Assembly: GCA_902475435.1 (NCBI GenBank)
Contig: CABRZL010000002.1
Location: 1 to 64,000, forward strand
Direction of reading: 5' to 3'
Origin: an uncultured Eubacteriales bacterium
Lineage (GTDB): Bacteria > Bacillota > Clostridia > Oscillospirales > Oscillospiraceae
DNA: 64,000 nucleotides
Below the pieces are notes generated by a model. The model did not search any database. It saw only the letters and a program-made list of their open reading frames with translations, and was not told the origin of the DNA. Shown here piece by piece: positions 51,620 to 60,647 of this stretch; position 1 is the stretch's first letter, and every line of letters begins with the position of its first letter. Position numbers and translations under genes: made by a program.

Positions 51620-52912
51620 TTATCCTGCGTGAATGACGCTGCGCGACGGTTCCGGTGTTTCCACCCGGACAAAATCAGCGCCCAGCTGCTGAAGCTTCTC
51701 CACGATGTTTTCATAGCCCCGTTCCACATATTTGATGTCGCTGATGGTGGTGGTGCCTTCGGCAGCCAGACCTGCAATGACCATTGCAGCGCCGGCGCGC
51801 AAATCACAGGCCTTGACAGGACAGCCGCGAAGTTTATCTACGCCTTCGATTACCGCAACTTTGCCATCCACCTGGACATTGGCGCCCATGCGCCGCAGTT
51901 CGCCAATATAACGGAACCGGTTATCCCACACGCCTTCGGTGATGACGCTGGTTCCCTCTGCCAATGCCATGCAGACGGCGATTTGGGGCTGCATATCTGT
52001 TGGAAAGCCCGGATAAGGCATGGTTTTCACCTTGGCCTTCTTGAGATGGCCGGTAGATTCCACCAGCACGGCGTCGCCCTGGTCAGTGACGGTGACGCCC
52101 ATTTCCCGCAGCTTGGAGGAAATACATTCCAGATGTTTGGGGATTACGTTTTGAATCAGCACTTTGCCGCCGGTTGCAGCCACTGCAGCCATGTATGTGC
52201 CCGCCTCAATTTGGTCGGGAATGATGGAGTAACAGCCGCCCCGCAAGTGCCGGACGCCTCGCACCTTGATGACGTCGGTGCCTGCCCCGGAGATATTAGC
52301 GCCCATTGCATTTAAGAAGTTGGCAAGATCTACAATATGAGGTTCTTTGGCCGCATTTTCGATGATGGTGGTTCCCTCAGCCAGTACGGCAGCAATCATG
52401 ATATTCATAGTGGCGCCCACAGAGACGATGTCCAAATAGACTCGGCCTCCATGAAGAGGCTGCTGGGTGGTAGCCACAATATCGCCGCTGATAATTTGCA
52501 CATCGGCGCCCATGACGTTAAAGCCCTTGATATGCTGATCAATGGGTCGGACGCCGAAATCACAGCCTCCCGGCATGGCGACTGTCGCTTTGCCAAAACG
52601 GCCCAGCAGCGCGCCCACCAAATAATAAGAGGCACGGATTTTGCAGGCCAGCTCATGGGGAACGGAAGTGGTGTGTACAGAGGAACAATCCAGTTCAAAG
52701 GTGGTCTTGTTGATCATTTTAACGGTAGCGCCCATACGGGTAAGAATATCAAAGAACAGTTGAATATCGGAAATGTCCGGCACATTTTCAATCCGGCAGA
52801 CGCCGTTTACCAAAAGTGCAGCCGGAAGAATTCCCACCGCGGCATTTTTTGCGCCACTGATATTGACTGTGCCGTGCAGCGGATTTCCGCCGTGAATCAC
52901 ATATTGTGCCAT
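51620..52912 (-). CDS. murA: UDP-N-acetylglucosamine 1-carboxyvinyltransferase (MurA)
   Basis: 430-aa enzyme of the first committed step of peptidoglycan synthesis, PEP transfer to UDP-GlcNAc. KNAA at 22-25 is the substrate Lys, and the catalytic, fosfomycin-target Cys is C117 in PGGCDFGVRPID. Ends in the usual ERGYENIVEKLQQLGA segment. Full length. GAGGG precedes the ATG. Its own promoter lies about 100 nt upstream. Low-GC Gram-positives often have two copies; which one this is cannot be told. Confidence 0.95.
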   Translation of the reverse strand: MAQYVIHGGNPLHGTVNISGAKNAAVGILPAALLVNGVCRIENVPDISDIQLFFDILTRMGATVKMINKTTFELDCSSVHTTSVPHELACKIRASYYLVGALLGRFGKATVAMPGGCDFGVRPIDQHIKGFNVMGADVQIISGDIVATTQQPLHGGRVYLDIVSVGATMNIMIAAVLAEGTTIIENAAKEPHIVDLANFLNAMGANISGAGTDVIKVRGVRHLRGGCYSIIPDQIEAGTYMAAVAATGGKVLIQNVIPKHLECISSKLREMGVTVTDQGDAVLVESTGHLKKAKVKTMPYPGFPTDMQPQIAVCMALAEGTSVITEGVWDNRFRYIGELRRMGANVQVDGKVAVIEGVDKLRGCPVKACDLRAGAAMVIAGLAAEGTTTISDIKYVERGYENIVEKLQQLGADFVRVETPEPSRSVIHAG

Positions 52913-53014
52913 GTTGCACCCTCACAATCTAAGTTTCTTCTTGGTCTATAGTATGCCGCAGGGGTGAAAATTGTATCACGCGGCAGATTTACATAACTGC
53001 TAAAATCCTTGGAT

Positions 53015-53043
53015 AGTATAGCACAACGATCCTCTTGTGTAAA
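53015..53043 (-). promoter_or_regulatory. Promoter of murA
   Basis: Minus strand: -35 TTTACA (53038-53043), 17-bp spacer, -10 TATACT (53015-53020). Confidence 0.75.
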
Positions 53044-53056
53044 GATTAAGCAAATA

Positions 53057-53095
53057 AAAAAACGCCGGATTTCTATCAAAAATCCGGCGTTTTTT
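53057..53095. terminator. Terminator after the DUF2207 protein
   Basis: 16-bp stem (53057-53072 with 53080-53095) with A6/T6 ends, so active on either strand. Confidence 0.9.
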
Positions 53096-53133
53096 GGGTA
53101 AATGTTAAAAAATTGCAAGAAAAATGGAATAAA

Positions 53134-54801
53134 TTACCGAAAAGATTCTCGTAACTGCCGCAGCACAGGAGCCAGCAGATGCTGCAGGGAACTGGCGGAG
53201 CGGATGGGGTCGCCAGAAAGTTTCAGCCAGTCAGGCATCGGAACTGATAAGCGTTCAAAGCGTCGGGCAAACCGTTTTTCTACGCCAAGCGCAACGGCTC
53301 CGGGAAGCTGGGTCTGGAAGAATCGGGAACTTTTTCCCTGAAAGATCTGAAGGCGCTGCCAAGATGCCCGGCGGTAAAACGTGCGGCAGCCCTTGGTTTG
53401 TGCTACGGCGTCAATGCCCCGGGCGCTGCGTCTGGGGCCGGGTGCAGTGGCAATCCCGGAAAACAGACAAGCAGAAAGCCCCACAACGACCTCAGGAAAA
53501 GAACCCGACACCAAAGACAATGGCAAAAGGGCAAGCATCAGGATCCAACAAACAATGGAGAGCACATTGACGGCGCGCAAGGCGGCGAAACGTCTGATGG
53601 AACGATGGAGCAGCAGACTGTAGACCAGGCTGACAAGTCCAATCAGCACGGCCAAGACAATAAATCCACCGCCTTCGGGCAGGAATTGGTAGGCCATATA
53701 TCCGATGCTCAATGAAAGCAGACATTGACAGGGAAGCTGGACAATCGCAGGATTCCCACTTTTGGGGTCAAAGATCACACGATATAAAGAGCGCCGGGAA
53801 GCAGCCCGGAATTGTGCGGCGGCACGGGAGAACCTTCCTGGTGTGGCGGCCACACGGGATTTTCGGGCAAAGATTTTGGAAAAGAGCTGCTGCTCGGCTT
53901 TGCTGCGCTCTGAACCCATATGCATCAGCCGATTCAGCACAACCGTCCCGTTTCTTGTTTGTGAAATGGATAGATAACCGAGATTGGCCCACTCCAGAAT
54001 TATGGCGGTCACATCGCAGGTGCTTCCGTCAAGCACCATGGGCAGCTGGCAGGGGAGGACTCCCTCGGGAGCGAGCAACCTAGGCGTACTGGAGACATGA
54101 CGGGATCGAAGTTTCATCCGCCAATAGACGATGCATAATAGAAGAACGGCTAACATGCCAATGGCCAGAAAGGTCACGGAAACAACAGGGAGACGCGCGC
54201 TTCGTACGTTGAAATACTGATCCGGAAGAGACAAAACCAAAGAGAGCGAATCATAGGCCATGCGATTGGAAACTGAGCCGCTGAGACTGGTTTCTGTGAT
54301 AGCTAAAGCGGTAGCGGTTTCAGAGAGGGCACCATAGTATCCGCTGATAATCTGTGGCTCCGCATCAAACCCCTTTGGCATGATGACCTGAAAACTACAC
54401 GAACCTATGGGACGAGCCCAACGGGAACTGAGAAATCCCAGCGAAAAATGATCGGCTTCTGTGTCGCCGTCGTCGGCATAAGGCACGATATAGCTGACGA
54501 GAAATGTCTGAGTGCCTACAAAACCGTCATTGTTTTTTATCACGACGTCCGTGCCGGTATCGGTTTCCTCCACGGAGAAACGGTAATCCCCGGCAGATAC
54601 GCGGCTGACGTCTGTATCTGGCAGGGGGATGGTCACCTGATTGGTGGAGGCGTCAAAGGTTAATTGAATGGTAGTGGTTACTTGTGCTCGGCCATTTGCG
54701 GAAACTTCGGCGGAAACAGAGACGCTATCCACCTGATAATCGGCCAAGGCGGGGACCAGAAAAATACATATAAAAAACAGGGAAAAAAGAACTTTTTTCA
54801 T
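53134..54801 (-). CDS. DUF2207-domain membrane protein
   Basis: 555-aa protein: signal peptide or anchor (1-20), extracytoplasmic DUF2207 beta domain (about 22-200), a membrane helix near 210-230, a cytoplasmic stretch, then two to four more membrane segments (about 355-450) and a basic soluble tail. DUF2207 proteins are widespread in Firmicutes but have no known function. A GGAG precedes the ATG and a promoter lies at 54831-54859. Monocistronic. Confidence 0.82.
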   Translation of the reverse strand: MKKVLFSLFFICIFLVPALADYQVDSVSVSAEVSANGRAQVTTTIQLTFDASTNQVTIPLPDTDVSRVSAGDYRFSVEETDTGTDVVIKNNDGFVGTQTFLVSYIVPYADDGDTEADHFSLGFLSSRWARPIGSCSFQVIMPKGFDAEPQIISGYYGALSETATALAITETSLSGSVSNRMAYDSLSLVLSLPDQYFNVRSARLPVVSVTFLAIGMLAVLLLCIVYWRMKLRSRHVSSTPRLLAPEGVLPCQLPMVLDGSTCDVTAIILEWANLGYLSISQTRNGTVVLNRLMHMGSERSKAEQQLFSKIFARKSRVAATPGRFSRAAAQFRAASRRSLYRVIFDPKSGNPAIVQLPCQCLLSLSIGYMAYQFLPEGGGFIVLAVLIGLVSLVYSLLLHRSIRRFAALRAVNVLSIVCWILMLALLPLSLVSGSFPEVVVGLSACLFSGIATAPGPRRSARGIDAVAQTKGCRTFYRRASWQRLQIFQGKSSRFFQTQLPGAVALGVEKRFARRFERLSVPMPDWLKLSGDPIRSASSLQHLLAPVLRQLRESFR

Positions 54802-54830
54802 CTGTCACACTCCAAATTACAAGTAACCTA

Positions 54831-54859
54831 AGAATAGCACATTTACTCCCCAAATACAA
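54831..54859 (-). promoter_or_regulatory. Promoter of the DUF2207 gene
   Basis: Minus strand: -35 TTGTAT (54854-54859), 17-bp spacer, -10 TATTCT (54831-54836). Confidence 0.65.
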
Positions 54860-54941
54860 CAAGCGTCCTCTGGATTTTTCCCAAATACAGAAGTTCCCAG
54901 ATAAAAAACCACCAGATTTGGGGGAAAATACACAGTTTGTT

Positions 54942-54970
54942 TTGACTTTTGCTGCACTTTGAGATAGTAT
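54942..54970 (+). promoter_or_regulatory. Promoter of gtrA-tadA
   Basis: -35 TTGACT (54942-54947), 17-bp spacer, -10 TAGTAT (54965-54970). Confidence 0.7.
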
Positions 54971-54999
54971 GTTACCAGTAAACCAAGGAGAGGAGTACC

Positions 55000-55425
55000 A
55001 TGAGACAACTGCTGAAAAAATATCGGGAGCTGATCTTATATGCTGCCTTCGGTGTAGGCACTGTGGCGGTGGACGTCGGCCTTTACAGTATTTTGGTTGA
55101 AACAGTGGGGATTCGCTGGGCCAATGCTTGGGGATGGTGCGGCGCGGTAGTATTTGCTTTTCTGACCAATAAATATTTTGTGTTTTGCACCGGCGGAAGA
55201 GGAACGATGGCATTCTGGAGGGAATTTGCCGAGTTTGTCGGAGGGCGGCTGGTGTCCCTGTTGGTGGAAGTGCAGGGAGTAGACTATCTGGTAAAACACG
55301 GCTTTAGTCGATCCGTCATGGGGATTACCGGCGGCGCTGCAAAAATAGTGATTACGGTGGTCGTTATCCTCATTAACTATCTGATGAGTAAATTCCTGGT
55401 CTTTCGTTCAAGGGAGGTGCATTGA
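55000..55425 (+). CDS. GtrA-family membrane protein
   Basis: 141-aa protein with four membrane helices; FGVGTVAVDVGLYSIL near the start and NYLMSKFLVFR at the end match the GtrA/DPMS2 fold. GtrA proteins are thought to flip or hold undecaprenyl-phosphate sugars for surface glycan modification, which suits the polysaccharide locus starting about 600 bp away. Its stop overlaps the tadA start (TGATG). Confidence 0.88.
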   Translation: MRQLLKKYRELILYAAFGVGTVAVDVGLYSILVETVGIRWANAWGWCGAVVFAFLTNKYFVFCTGGRGTMAFWREFAEFVGGRLVSLLVEVQGVDYLVKHGFSRSVMGITGGAAKIVITVVVILINYLMSKFLVFRSREVH

Positions 55426-55916
55426 TGGATCGAGACGAACGGTTTATGGAGGAGGCCCTCAGCTTGGCCCGACAGGCAGCGTTGGAAGGCGAGGTTCCCA
55501 TTGGGTGTGTGGTGACGCTGGGAGATGAGATTGTGGGCCGGGGCAGAAACTGTCGGGAAAACAGCAAGAATGCGTTGGGACATGCGGAACTTATGGCGAT
55601 CCATGAGGCCTGCCGCCGTCTGGGCGGCTGGCGGCTGTGGCAATGCCGGCTGTATGTGACGCTGGAGCCGTGTCCCATGTGCGCCGGCGCAATCATCAAT
55701 GCGCGAATACCCGTGGTAATTTACGGCGCAAAAGATCCCAAAGCCGGATCTGTGGATTCTGTGGCGCAGCTGTTTTCCCTGGGGTATAACCATCATCCGC
55801 AGGTGATTTCCGGTGTTTTGGAGGATTCCTGCGCCCAGATACTTCGGGATTTTTTTCGGACGCTCAGGGCCCAAAAGACGCAAAAACGGACGGGCCTTGG
55901 GGGGACAGATTGTTGA
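55425..55916 (+). CDS. tadA: tRNA-specific adenosine deaminase
   Basis: 163-aa deaminase that makes inosine at the wobble position of tRNA(Arg). Zinc site: H53 and E55 in GHAEL, C83 and C86 in PCPMC. GGAGG is 7 nt before the ATG at 55425, which overlaps the gtrA stop. Its 3' end contains the -35 element of the next promoter. Confidence 0.94.
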   Translation: MDRDERFMEEALSLARQAALEGEVPIGCVVTLGDEIVGRGRNCRENSKNALGHAELMAIHEACRRLGGWRLWQCRLYVTLEPCPMCAGAIINARIPVVIYGAKDPKAGSVDSVAQLFSLGYNHHPQVISGVLEDSCAQILRDFFRTLRAQKTQKRTGLGGTDC

Positions 55917-55941
55917 CAAAAAAGATATTTCGAGATATTAT
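55913..55941 (+). promoter_or_regulatory. Promoter of the polysaccharide locus
   Basis: -35 TTGACA (55913-55918, full consensus), 17-bp spacer, -10 TATTAT (55936-55941); an overlapping TATAAT is at 55939-55944. It begins within the tadA stop region and leaves a leader of about 70 nt. Confidence 0.75.
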
Positions 55942-56016
55942 AATATGACTATGCAGTTTTCCAATAAAACGCGGAACTGCAACGGATTTTCAGCTTTTTG
56001 AGAAAGGAACGCCTCT

Positions 56017-56886
56017 ATGAAGGGAATCATTTTGGCCGCCGGGAAGGGGACAAGACTCTATCCCGTTACCAGACCGGTATGCAAACCGCTTCTCCCGGTT
56101 TATGACAAACCGATGATTTATTACCCGCTGAATGTGTTGATGACTGCGAAAATCCGGGAAATCCTGGTTATTGTGCCCCCGGATGATATGGACCCGTTTG
56201 TTAATTTGCTTGGAGACGGACGGCAGCTTGGCATTCATATTGAGTATTTGGAGCAGAAGGTTCAGCGCGGTATCGCCGATGCGTTTGTGATCGGTGCGGA
56301 TTTTATTGGAGATGATTCCGTGTGCCTGGCCTTGGGCGATAATATTTTTTATGGACCGGCGTTTCGTCGGAAACTTCGTATGGCAATGCGCAATAAAGAG
56401 GGCGCATCTATCTTTGGATATTATGTTACAGATCCCAGGGCATTTGGCGTGGTAGAATTTGACGAGAACGGGAAGGCCATTTCGATTGAAGAAAAGCCAA
56501 CTCATCCCAAGTCCAACTATATTGTTCCGGGGCTCTATTTTTATGATAATAAAGTAGTGGACATTGCGCGGCAGATAAAGCCCTCTGCCAGGGGAGAGAT
56601 GGAAATTACGGCTGTCAACAACGCCTATTTGACATGCGGCATGCTGAATGTGGTGAAGCTGGGAGATGAGTTTACCTGGTTCGACACCGGAAATGCAGAC
56701 AGCCTGTATGAAGCGGCGGGCGCGATTCGCGCAGCGCAGCGCAGTGGAAAAATGATCGGCTGCTTGGAAGAGACGGCCCTGCGAAACGGCTGGATCAATA
56801 CCGATCAGATGCTGGAAATTGCGAAGGAAATGGAAAAAACCAGATATGGCCAATATTTAACGGCCATTGCGGGGGATTTGGACTGA
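56017..56886 (+). CDS. rmlA: Glucose-1-phosphate thymidylyltransferase
   Basis: 289-aa nucleotidyltransferase making dTDP-glucose. GIILAAGKGTRLYPVT (3-18) is the nucleotide loop, KPLLPVYDKPMIYYPL follows, and the EEKP motif is near 159. No rmlB, C or D is found in the visible locus, so dTDP-glucose must be used by genes elsewhere or beyond the right edge. First gene of the polysaccharide operon; GAAAGGAA precedes the ATG. Confidence 0.93.
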   Translation: MKGIILAAGKGTRLYPVTRPVCKPLLPVYDKPMIYYPLNVLMTAKIREILVIVPPDDMDPFVNLLGDGRQLGIHIEYLEQKVQRGIADAFVIGADFIGDDSVCLALGDNIFYGPAFRRKLRMAMRNKEGASIFGYYVTDPRAFGVVEFDENGKAISIEEKPTHPKSNYIVPGLYFYDNKVVDIARQIKPSARGEMEITAVNNAYLTCGMLNVVKLGDEFTWFDTGNADSLYEAAGAIRAAQRSGKMIGCLEETALRNGWINTDQMLEIAKEMEKTRYGQYLTAIAGDLD

Positions 56887-56922
56887 CGGGAAGTGACGGC
56901 ATTGGGACAGGGAAAAGAAACC

Positions 56923-57552
56923 ATGGGATTTCAGAGAAAACCAGCATATGAGTGCTTGAAGCGCCTGTTTGATCTGTTGTTTTCTCTGATTGCAGTGGTG
57001 GTGCTGTCGCCGGTGTTCCTGATTATTGCAATTGCAGTGGTAGCCGAAGACGGATTGCCGGTTTTGTACCGGGCCAAGCGTGTGGGCCTTCATGGGAAGA
57101 CCATTGCAGTATACAAATTCCGAAGCATGAAAAACCATGCGGACCGGCTGGAGGAGATGCTCTCTCCGGAAGAGCTGGAGGAATATAAGAAAAATTATAA
57201 GCTGGAACATGATCCCCGTATTACCAAAGTGGGCGCGTTTCTGCGGAAAACCAGTCTGGATGAGCTGCCGCAGTTATTCAATATCATTTCAGGGAAGCTG
57301 TCTCTGGTTGGGCCGAGACCGGTGCTTCAGGAGGAGACGGAACTCTACGGGGAGAACCGGGATTTGCTTTTGTCCTGCAAACCTGGCCTGACCGGGCTAT
57401 GGCAGGCCTGCGGCCGCAGCAATGTTACCTATGAAGACGGAGCCCGGCAAGCGTTGGAGCTTCAATATGTGCGGGAGCGCAGTCTTCTGCTGGATCTTAA
57501 AATCTTGTTCTGGACAGTGGGTGCGGTGGTTCGCATGGACGGCGCCCGATAA
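56923..57552 (+). CDS. Undecaprenyl-phosphate sugar phosphotransferase (priming enzyme)
   Basis: 209-aa initiating transferase, which puts a sugar-1-phosphate on undecaprenyl phosphate. A membrane segment (about 12-35) is followed by the family motifs KFRSM, the [21 protein letters not shown] block and SLVGPRP, and the PGLTGLWQ ending. This is the short, catalytic-domain-only form (like WcaJ/WbaP C-terminal halves or PglC). ATG 56923 has AGGGAAAAG upstream; a GTG at 56893 is an alternative start. Confidence 0.92.
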   Translation: MGFQRKPAYECLKRLFDLLFSLIAVVVLSPVFLIIAIAVVAEDGLPVLYRAKRVGLHGKTIAVYKFRSMKNHADRLEEMLSPEELEEYKKNYKLEHDPRITKVGAFLRKTSLDELPQLFNIISGKLSLVGPRPVLQEETELYGENRDLLLSCKPGLTGLWQACGRSNVTYEDGARQALELQYVRERSLLLDLKILFWTVGAVVRMDGAR

Positions 57553-57566
57553 ATGAGGTGGTCCCG

Positions 57567-58658
57567 ATGAAGTATGATTTTCTGATAGTGGGCGCTGGTT
57601 TCTTTGGCGCTGTGTTTGCGCATGAAGCAACTGCCCGTGGAAGAAGATGCCTGGTGATAGACCGGCGGGGTCATATTGGCGGCAACTGCTATACCGAGAA
57701 TGTGGAGGGAATATCCGTACACCGGTATGGTGCGCATATTTTTCACACTGCCGATCGGACGATTTGGCAGTATATCAATCAGTTTGCAGAATTTAATAAT
57801 TATGTAAACTCGCCCATTGCCAATTACAAGGGCGAGATTTACAATATGCCGTTCAATATGAATACCTTCAGCCGGCTTTGGGGGATTGCCACGCCGGCGG
57901 AAGCCAAGGCAATTATTGCGTCGCAGCGCGGTGCGGTCACCGATCCGAAGAATCTCGAAGAGCAGGCCATTTCTCTGGTAGGAAGAGATATTTATGAGAA
58001 GTTGGTCAAGGGCTACACAGAGAAGCAGTGGGGACGGAGCTGCAGCGAGCTGCCTTCCTTTATTATTCGGCGGCTGCCGGTACGTTTTACCTACAACAAC
58101 AATTACTTTTCAGACCGTTATCAGGGGATACCGGAAGGCGGGTATACAGGGATTTTTGAGCGGCTTTTAGAGCATGTGGAGGTACGGCTGAACTGCGACT
58201 ATCTAACAGAGCGGGAAACCCTCCGGCCCATGGCCGACCGGGTGATTTATACAGGCCCCGTTGATCAGTATTTTGATTACTGCTATGGGCCGTTGCAGTT
58301 CCGCTCCCTGCGGTTTGAGACCGAAGTGCTGGACACCGATAATTTCCAGGGCAACGCAGTGGTGAATTATACCGATCGGGAAACTCCGTATACCCGGATT
58401 ATTGAGCACAAGCATTTTGAATTCGGAACCCAGCCAAAGACGGTAATTACCAGAGAATATCCCGCAGACTGGAAGCCGGGAGACGAGCCCTATTATACCG
58501 TCAATGACGAGGCGAACAACGCGCTCTATGAACGATATGCGGCTCTGGCGAAGAAAGAGATGGGCGTATACTTTGGCGGACGGCTGGGCGAATATAAGTA
58601 TTACGATATGGACAAAGTGATTGCTTCGTCCCTGGGGTTGTGTGAAAAACTGCTATGA
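57567..58658 (+). CDS. glf: UDP-galactopyranose mutase
   Basis: 363-aa flavoenzyme that converts UDP-Galp to UDP-Galf. FAD fold DFLIVGAGFFGAVFA (4-18), then RRGHIGGNCYTE and RYGAHIFHT, all typical for Glf. The polymer therefore probably contains galactofuranose. GAGGT is 6 nt before the ATG at 57567. Overlaps the next gene by ATGA. Confidence 0.95.
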   Translation: MKYDFLIVGAGFFGAVFAHEATARGRRCLVIDRRGHIGGNCYTENVEGISVHRYGAHIFHTADRTIWQYINQFAEFNNYVNSPIANYKGEIYNMPFNMNTFSRLWGIATPAEAKAIIASQRGAVTDPKNLEEQAISLVGRDIYEKLVKGYTEKQWGRSCSELPSFIIRRLPVRFTYNNNYFSDRYQGIPEGGYTGIFERLLEHVEVRLNCDYLTERETLRPMADRVIYTGPVDQYFDYCYGPLQFRSLRFETEVLDTDNFQGNAVVNYTDRETPYTRIIEHKHFEFGTQPKTVITREYPADWKPGDEPYYTVNDEANNALYERYAALAKKEMGVYFGGRLGEYKYYDMDKVIASSLGLCEKLL

Positions 58659-59419
58659 AGATCCAAATGATTGTGGCCGCCCATAAGGCATATCGGGTGC
58701 CGGAAGATCCTATGTATCTCCCGCTTCATGTAGGGAAAGCGGGGAAGTCCTTGGAACTGGGATTTCAGGGGGATAACACAGGTGAAAATATTTCAGAAAA
58801 GAACGCCACGTTCTGTGAGTTAACCGGCATTTATTGGGCTTGGAAGAACTTGGACGCAGATTATGTGGGGCTGTGTCATTACCGGCGATATTTCCGCGGC
58901 AAGCCGGGACGGGACAAATGGGCCTGTATTATGACGGAACCAGAGGCGGAAAAATTGCTGGAAACCAACGACGTGCTCTTGCCAAAACGCCGGAACTATT
59001 ATATTGAAACCGTCTATAATCAGTATGTCCATGCGCATCCTGCGGAGGGCTTGGATTTGGCGCTGTCCCTGGCAGAGGCCGGAGGCGGGAATTATCGAGC
59101 GGCTGTAGCGGCTATGAAACGCCGCACATGGGCGCATATCTACAATATGTTCCTGATGAAGCGGGATATTTTTGACGGGTATTGCCAGTGGATGTTTGAT
59201 ATTTTGTTTCAGGTGGAGCAGAGACTGGATACGTCTTCCTACAGCCAGTATGATAAGCGGGTGTTTGGATTTATTGGCGAACGGCTGCTGGATATCTATC
59301 TGGAGGCGAATGGGATCCCATATCAGGAGGTTCCGGTGATGTTTATGGAACAACAGAATTGGCTGAAAAAAGGCGGTAATTTTCTAAAACGAAAATTCTT
59401 TGGGAAAAAAGGGGACTGA
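58655..59419 (+). CDS. DUF4422 capsular polysaccharide glycosyltransferase-like protein
   Basis: 254 aa. Signatures of DUF4422: VAAHKAYRVPEDPMYLPLHVG at the start (about 6-26), the NISEKNATFCELTGIYWAWKN region, and GLCHYRRYF (about 73-81). Such proteins occur in capsule and O-antigen loci and are believed to be glycosyltransferases. Translationally coupled to glf. Confidence 0.87.
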   Translation: MKIQMIVAAHKAYRVPEDPMYLPLHVGKAGKSLELGFQGDNTGENISEKNATFCELTGIYWAWKNLDADYVGLCHYRRYFRGKPGRDKWACIMTEPEAEKLLETNDVLLPKRRNYYIETVYNQYVHAHPAEGLDLALSLAEAGGGNYRAAVAAMKRRTWAHIYNMFLMKRDIFDGYCQWMFDILFQVEQRLDTSSYSQYDKRVFGFIGERLLDIYLEANGIPYQEVPVMFMEQQNWLKKGGNFLKRKFFGKKGD

Positions 59420-59422
59420 GTC

Positions 59423-60244
59423 ATGGAAAAGACTCTGAGGGATTTGCAGCTGTGTGAATTGGAGATTGTCCGAAATGTTGTGAAAATCTGCCAAAAACAT
59501 GGGCTTCAGCTCTATATGATGGGCGGTACGTTCCTGGGGGCGGTGCGTCATGGCGGATTTATCCCCTGGGATGATGATGTGGATCTGGGACTCAGCCGCA
59601 GAGATTATGAGATTTTTCTGAAAGTGGCCCCGGCGGAGTTGGAGCGCGGCTATCTCCTTCGACACTTTGAAACGGACCCGGATATGCCCTATTATCCGGC
59701 CCAGGTGGTAGACCCTTCCTTTGAAATTTTGGATACCTCCGCGCAAGTGGAAAAAATTCGTTGTGCCTGGATTGATCTCTTCCCGCTGGATGGGGTGCCG
59801 AAGGGAAAAATTTCCTTTTTTCTGCACAAATATCGGTTGCTGTATCTGCGGATGATGCTCAAATACAGCCAGTTTTCTCAGGTAGTGGCGGTGAATTTAG
59901 CGCACCGGCCATTCCATGAACGCGTGCTGATTGGGTTAGGAAAGCATCTGCATCTGGAGCAGCGGCTGGACACCCAAAAACGTATGCGGCTGATTGACCG
60001 ATGTCTGAAACGGTATCCTTACGAGGAGGCATCCAGCGTGGTCAATTTCATGGGGGCCTATAAATTTCGAGAGATGTTCCCCAAACGCATTTATGAATCG
60101 GTTGCAGAATATCCTTTTGAAGATATGCGTCTGCCGGCGCCAAAGGATTATGATGCCGTGCTTCGACAGATGTACGGCGACTATATGACGCCCCCGCCGG
60201 TTCAGGAGCAGAATAAGCACGGAACCGTGACCGGGGAAACATGA
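59423..60244 (+). CDS. LicD-family phosphotransferase
   Basis: 273-aa protein of the LicD/nucleotidyltransferase-fold family. GGTFLGAVRHGGFIPWDDD (about 33-51) holds the metal-binding DDD. LicD of pneumococci transfers phosphocholine from CDP-choline to teichoic acid; related proteins transfer other CDP-alcohols. The next gene makes CDP-glycerol, so a glycerol-phosphate transfer is a reasonable guess. AAGGGGA precedes the ATG. Confidence 0.9.
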   Translation: MEKTLRDLQLCELEIVRNVVKICQKHGLQLYMMGGTFLGAVRHGGFIPWDDDVDLGLSRRDYEIFLKVAPAELERGYLLRHFETDPDMPYYPAQVVDPSFEILDTSAQVEKIRCAWIDLFPLDGVPKGKISFFLHKYRLLYLRMMLKYSQFSQVVAVNLAHRPFHERVLIGLGKHLHLEQRLDTQKRMRLIDRCLKRYPYEEASSVVNFMGAYKFREMFPKRIYESVAEYPFEDMRLPAPKDYDAVLRQMYGDYMTPPPVQEQNKHGTVTGET

Positions 60245-60254
60245 GAGGTATGCG

Positions 60255-60647
60255 ATGAAACGAGTGATCACCTATGGAACCTTTGATCTGCTGCACTATG
60301 GGCATATCAATCTTCTGAGACGGGCAAAAGCCCTGGGAGACTATCTGATTGTAGCCCTGTCCACAGACGAGTTCAATTTGAAGGAAAAAAACAAGGTCTG
60401 CTATTTTTCTTATGAGGAGCGTAAGCGTCTGCTGGAGGCGATTCGCTATGTGGATCTGGTAATTCCAGAGGAGAGCTGGGATCAAAAGCGGGAGGATGTG
60501 CAGCTGTATCATGTGGACACCTTTGTCATAGGAGACGACTGGAAGGGGAAGTTCGACTTTTTAAAGGATTTGTGTGAGGTGGTCTATTTGCCGCGAACCC
60601 CGGAGATTTCCACTACAAAAATCAAACGGGAGCTGGGACGGTCATGA
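60255..60647 (+). CDS. tagD: Glycerol-3-phosphate cytidylyltransferase
   Basis: 130-aa enzyme that makes CDP-glycerol. YGTFDLLHYGHINLL (6-20) has the HxGH nucleotide site, RYVDLVIPEESW is typical of TagD, and ISTTKIK near the end is the conserved RTEGISTTxI-type motif. Length equals TagD/GCT. The neighbouring LicD and glycosyltransferases suggest that the surface polymer carries glycerol phosphate. Overlaps the next gene by ATGA. Confidence 0.93.
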   Translation: MKRVITYGTFDLLHYGHINLLRRAKALGDYLIVALSTDEFNLKEKNKVCYFSYEERKRLLEAIRYVDLVIPEESWDQKREDVQLYHVDTFVIGDDWKGKFDFLKDLCEVVYLPRTPEISTTKIKRELGRS

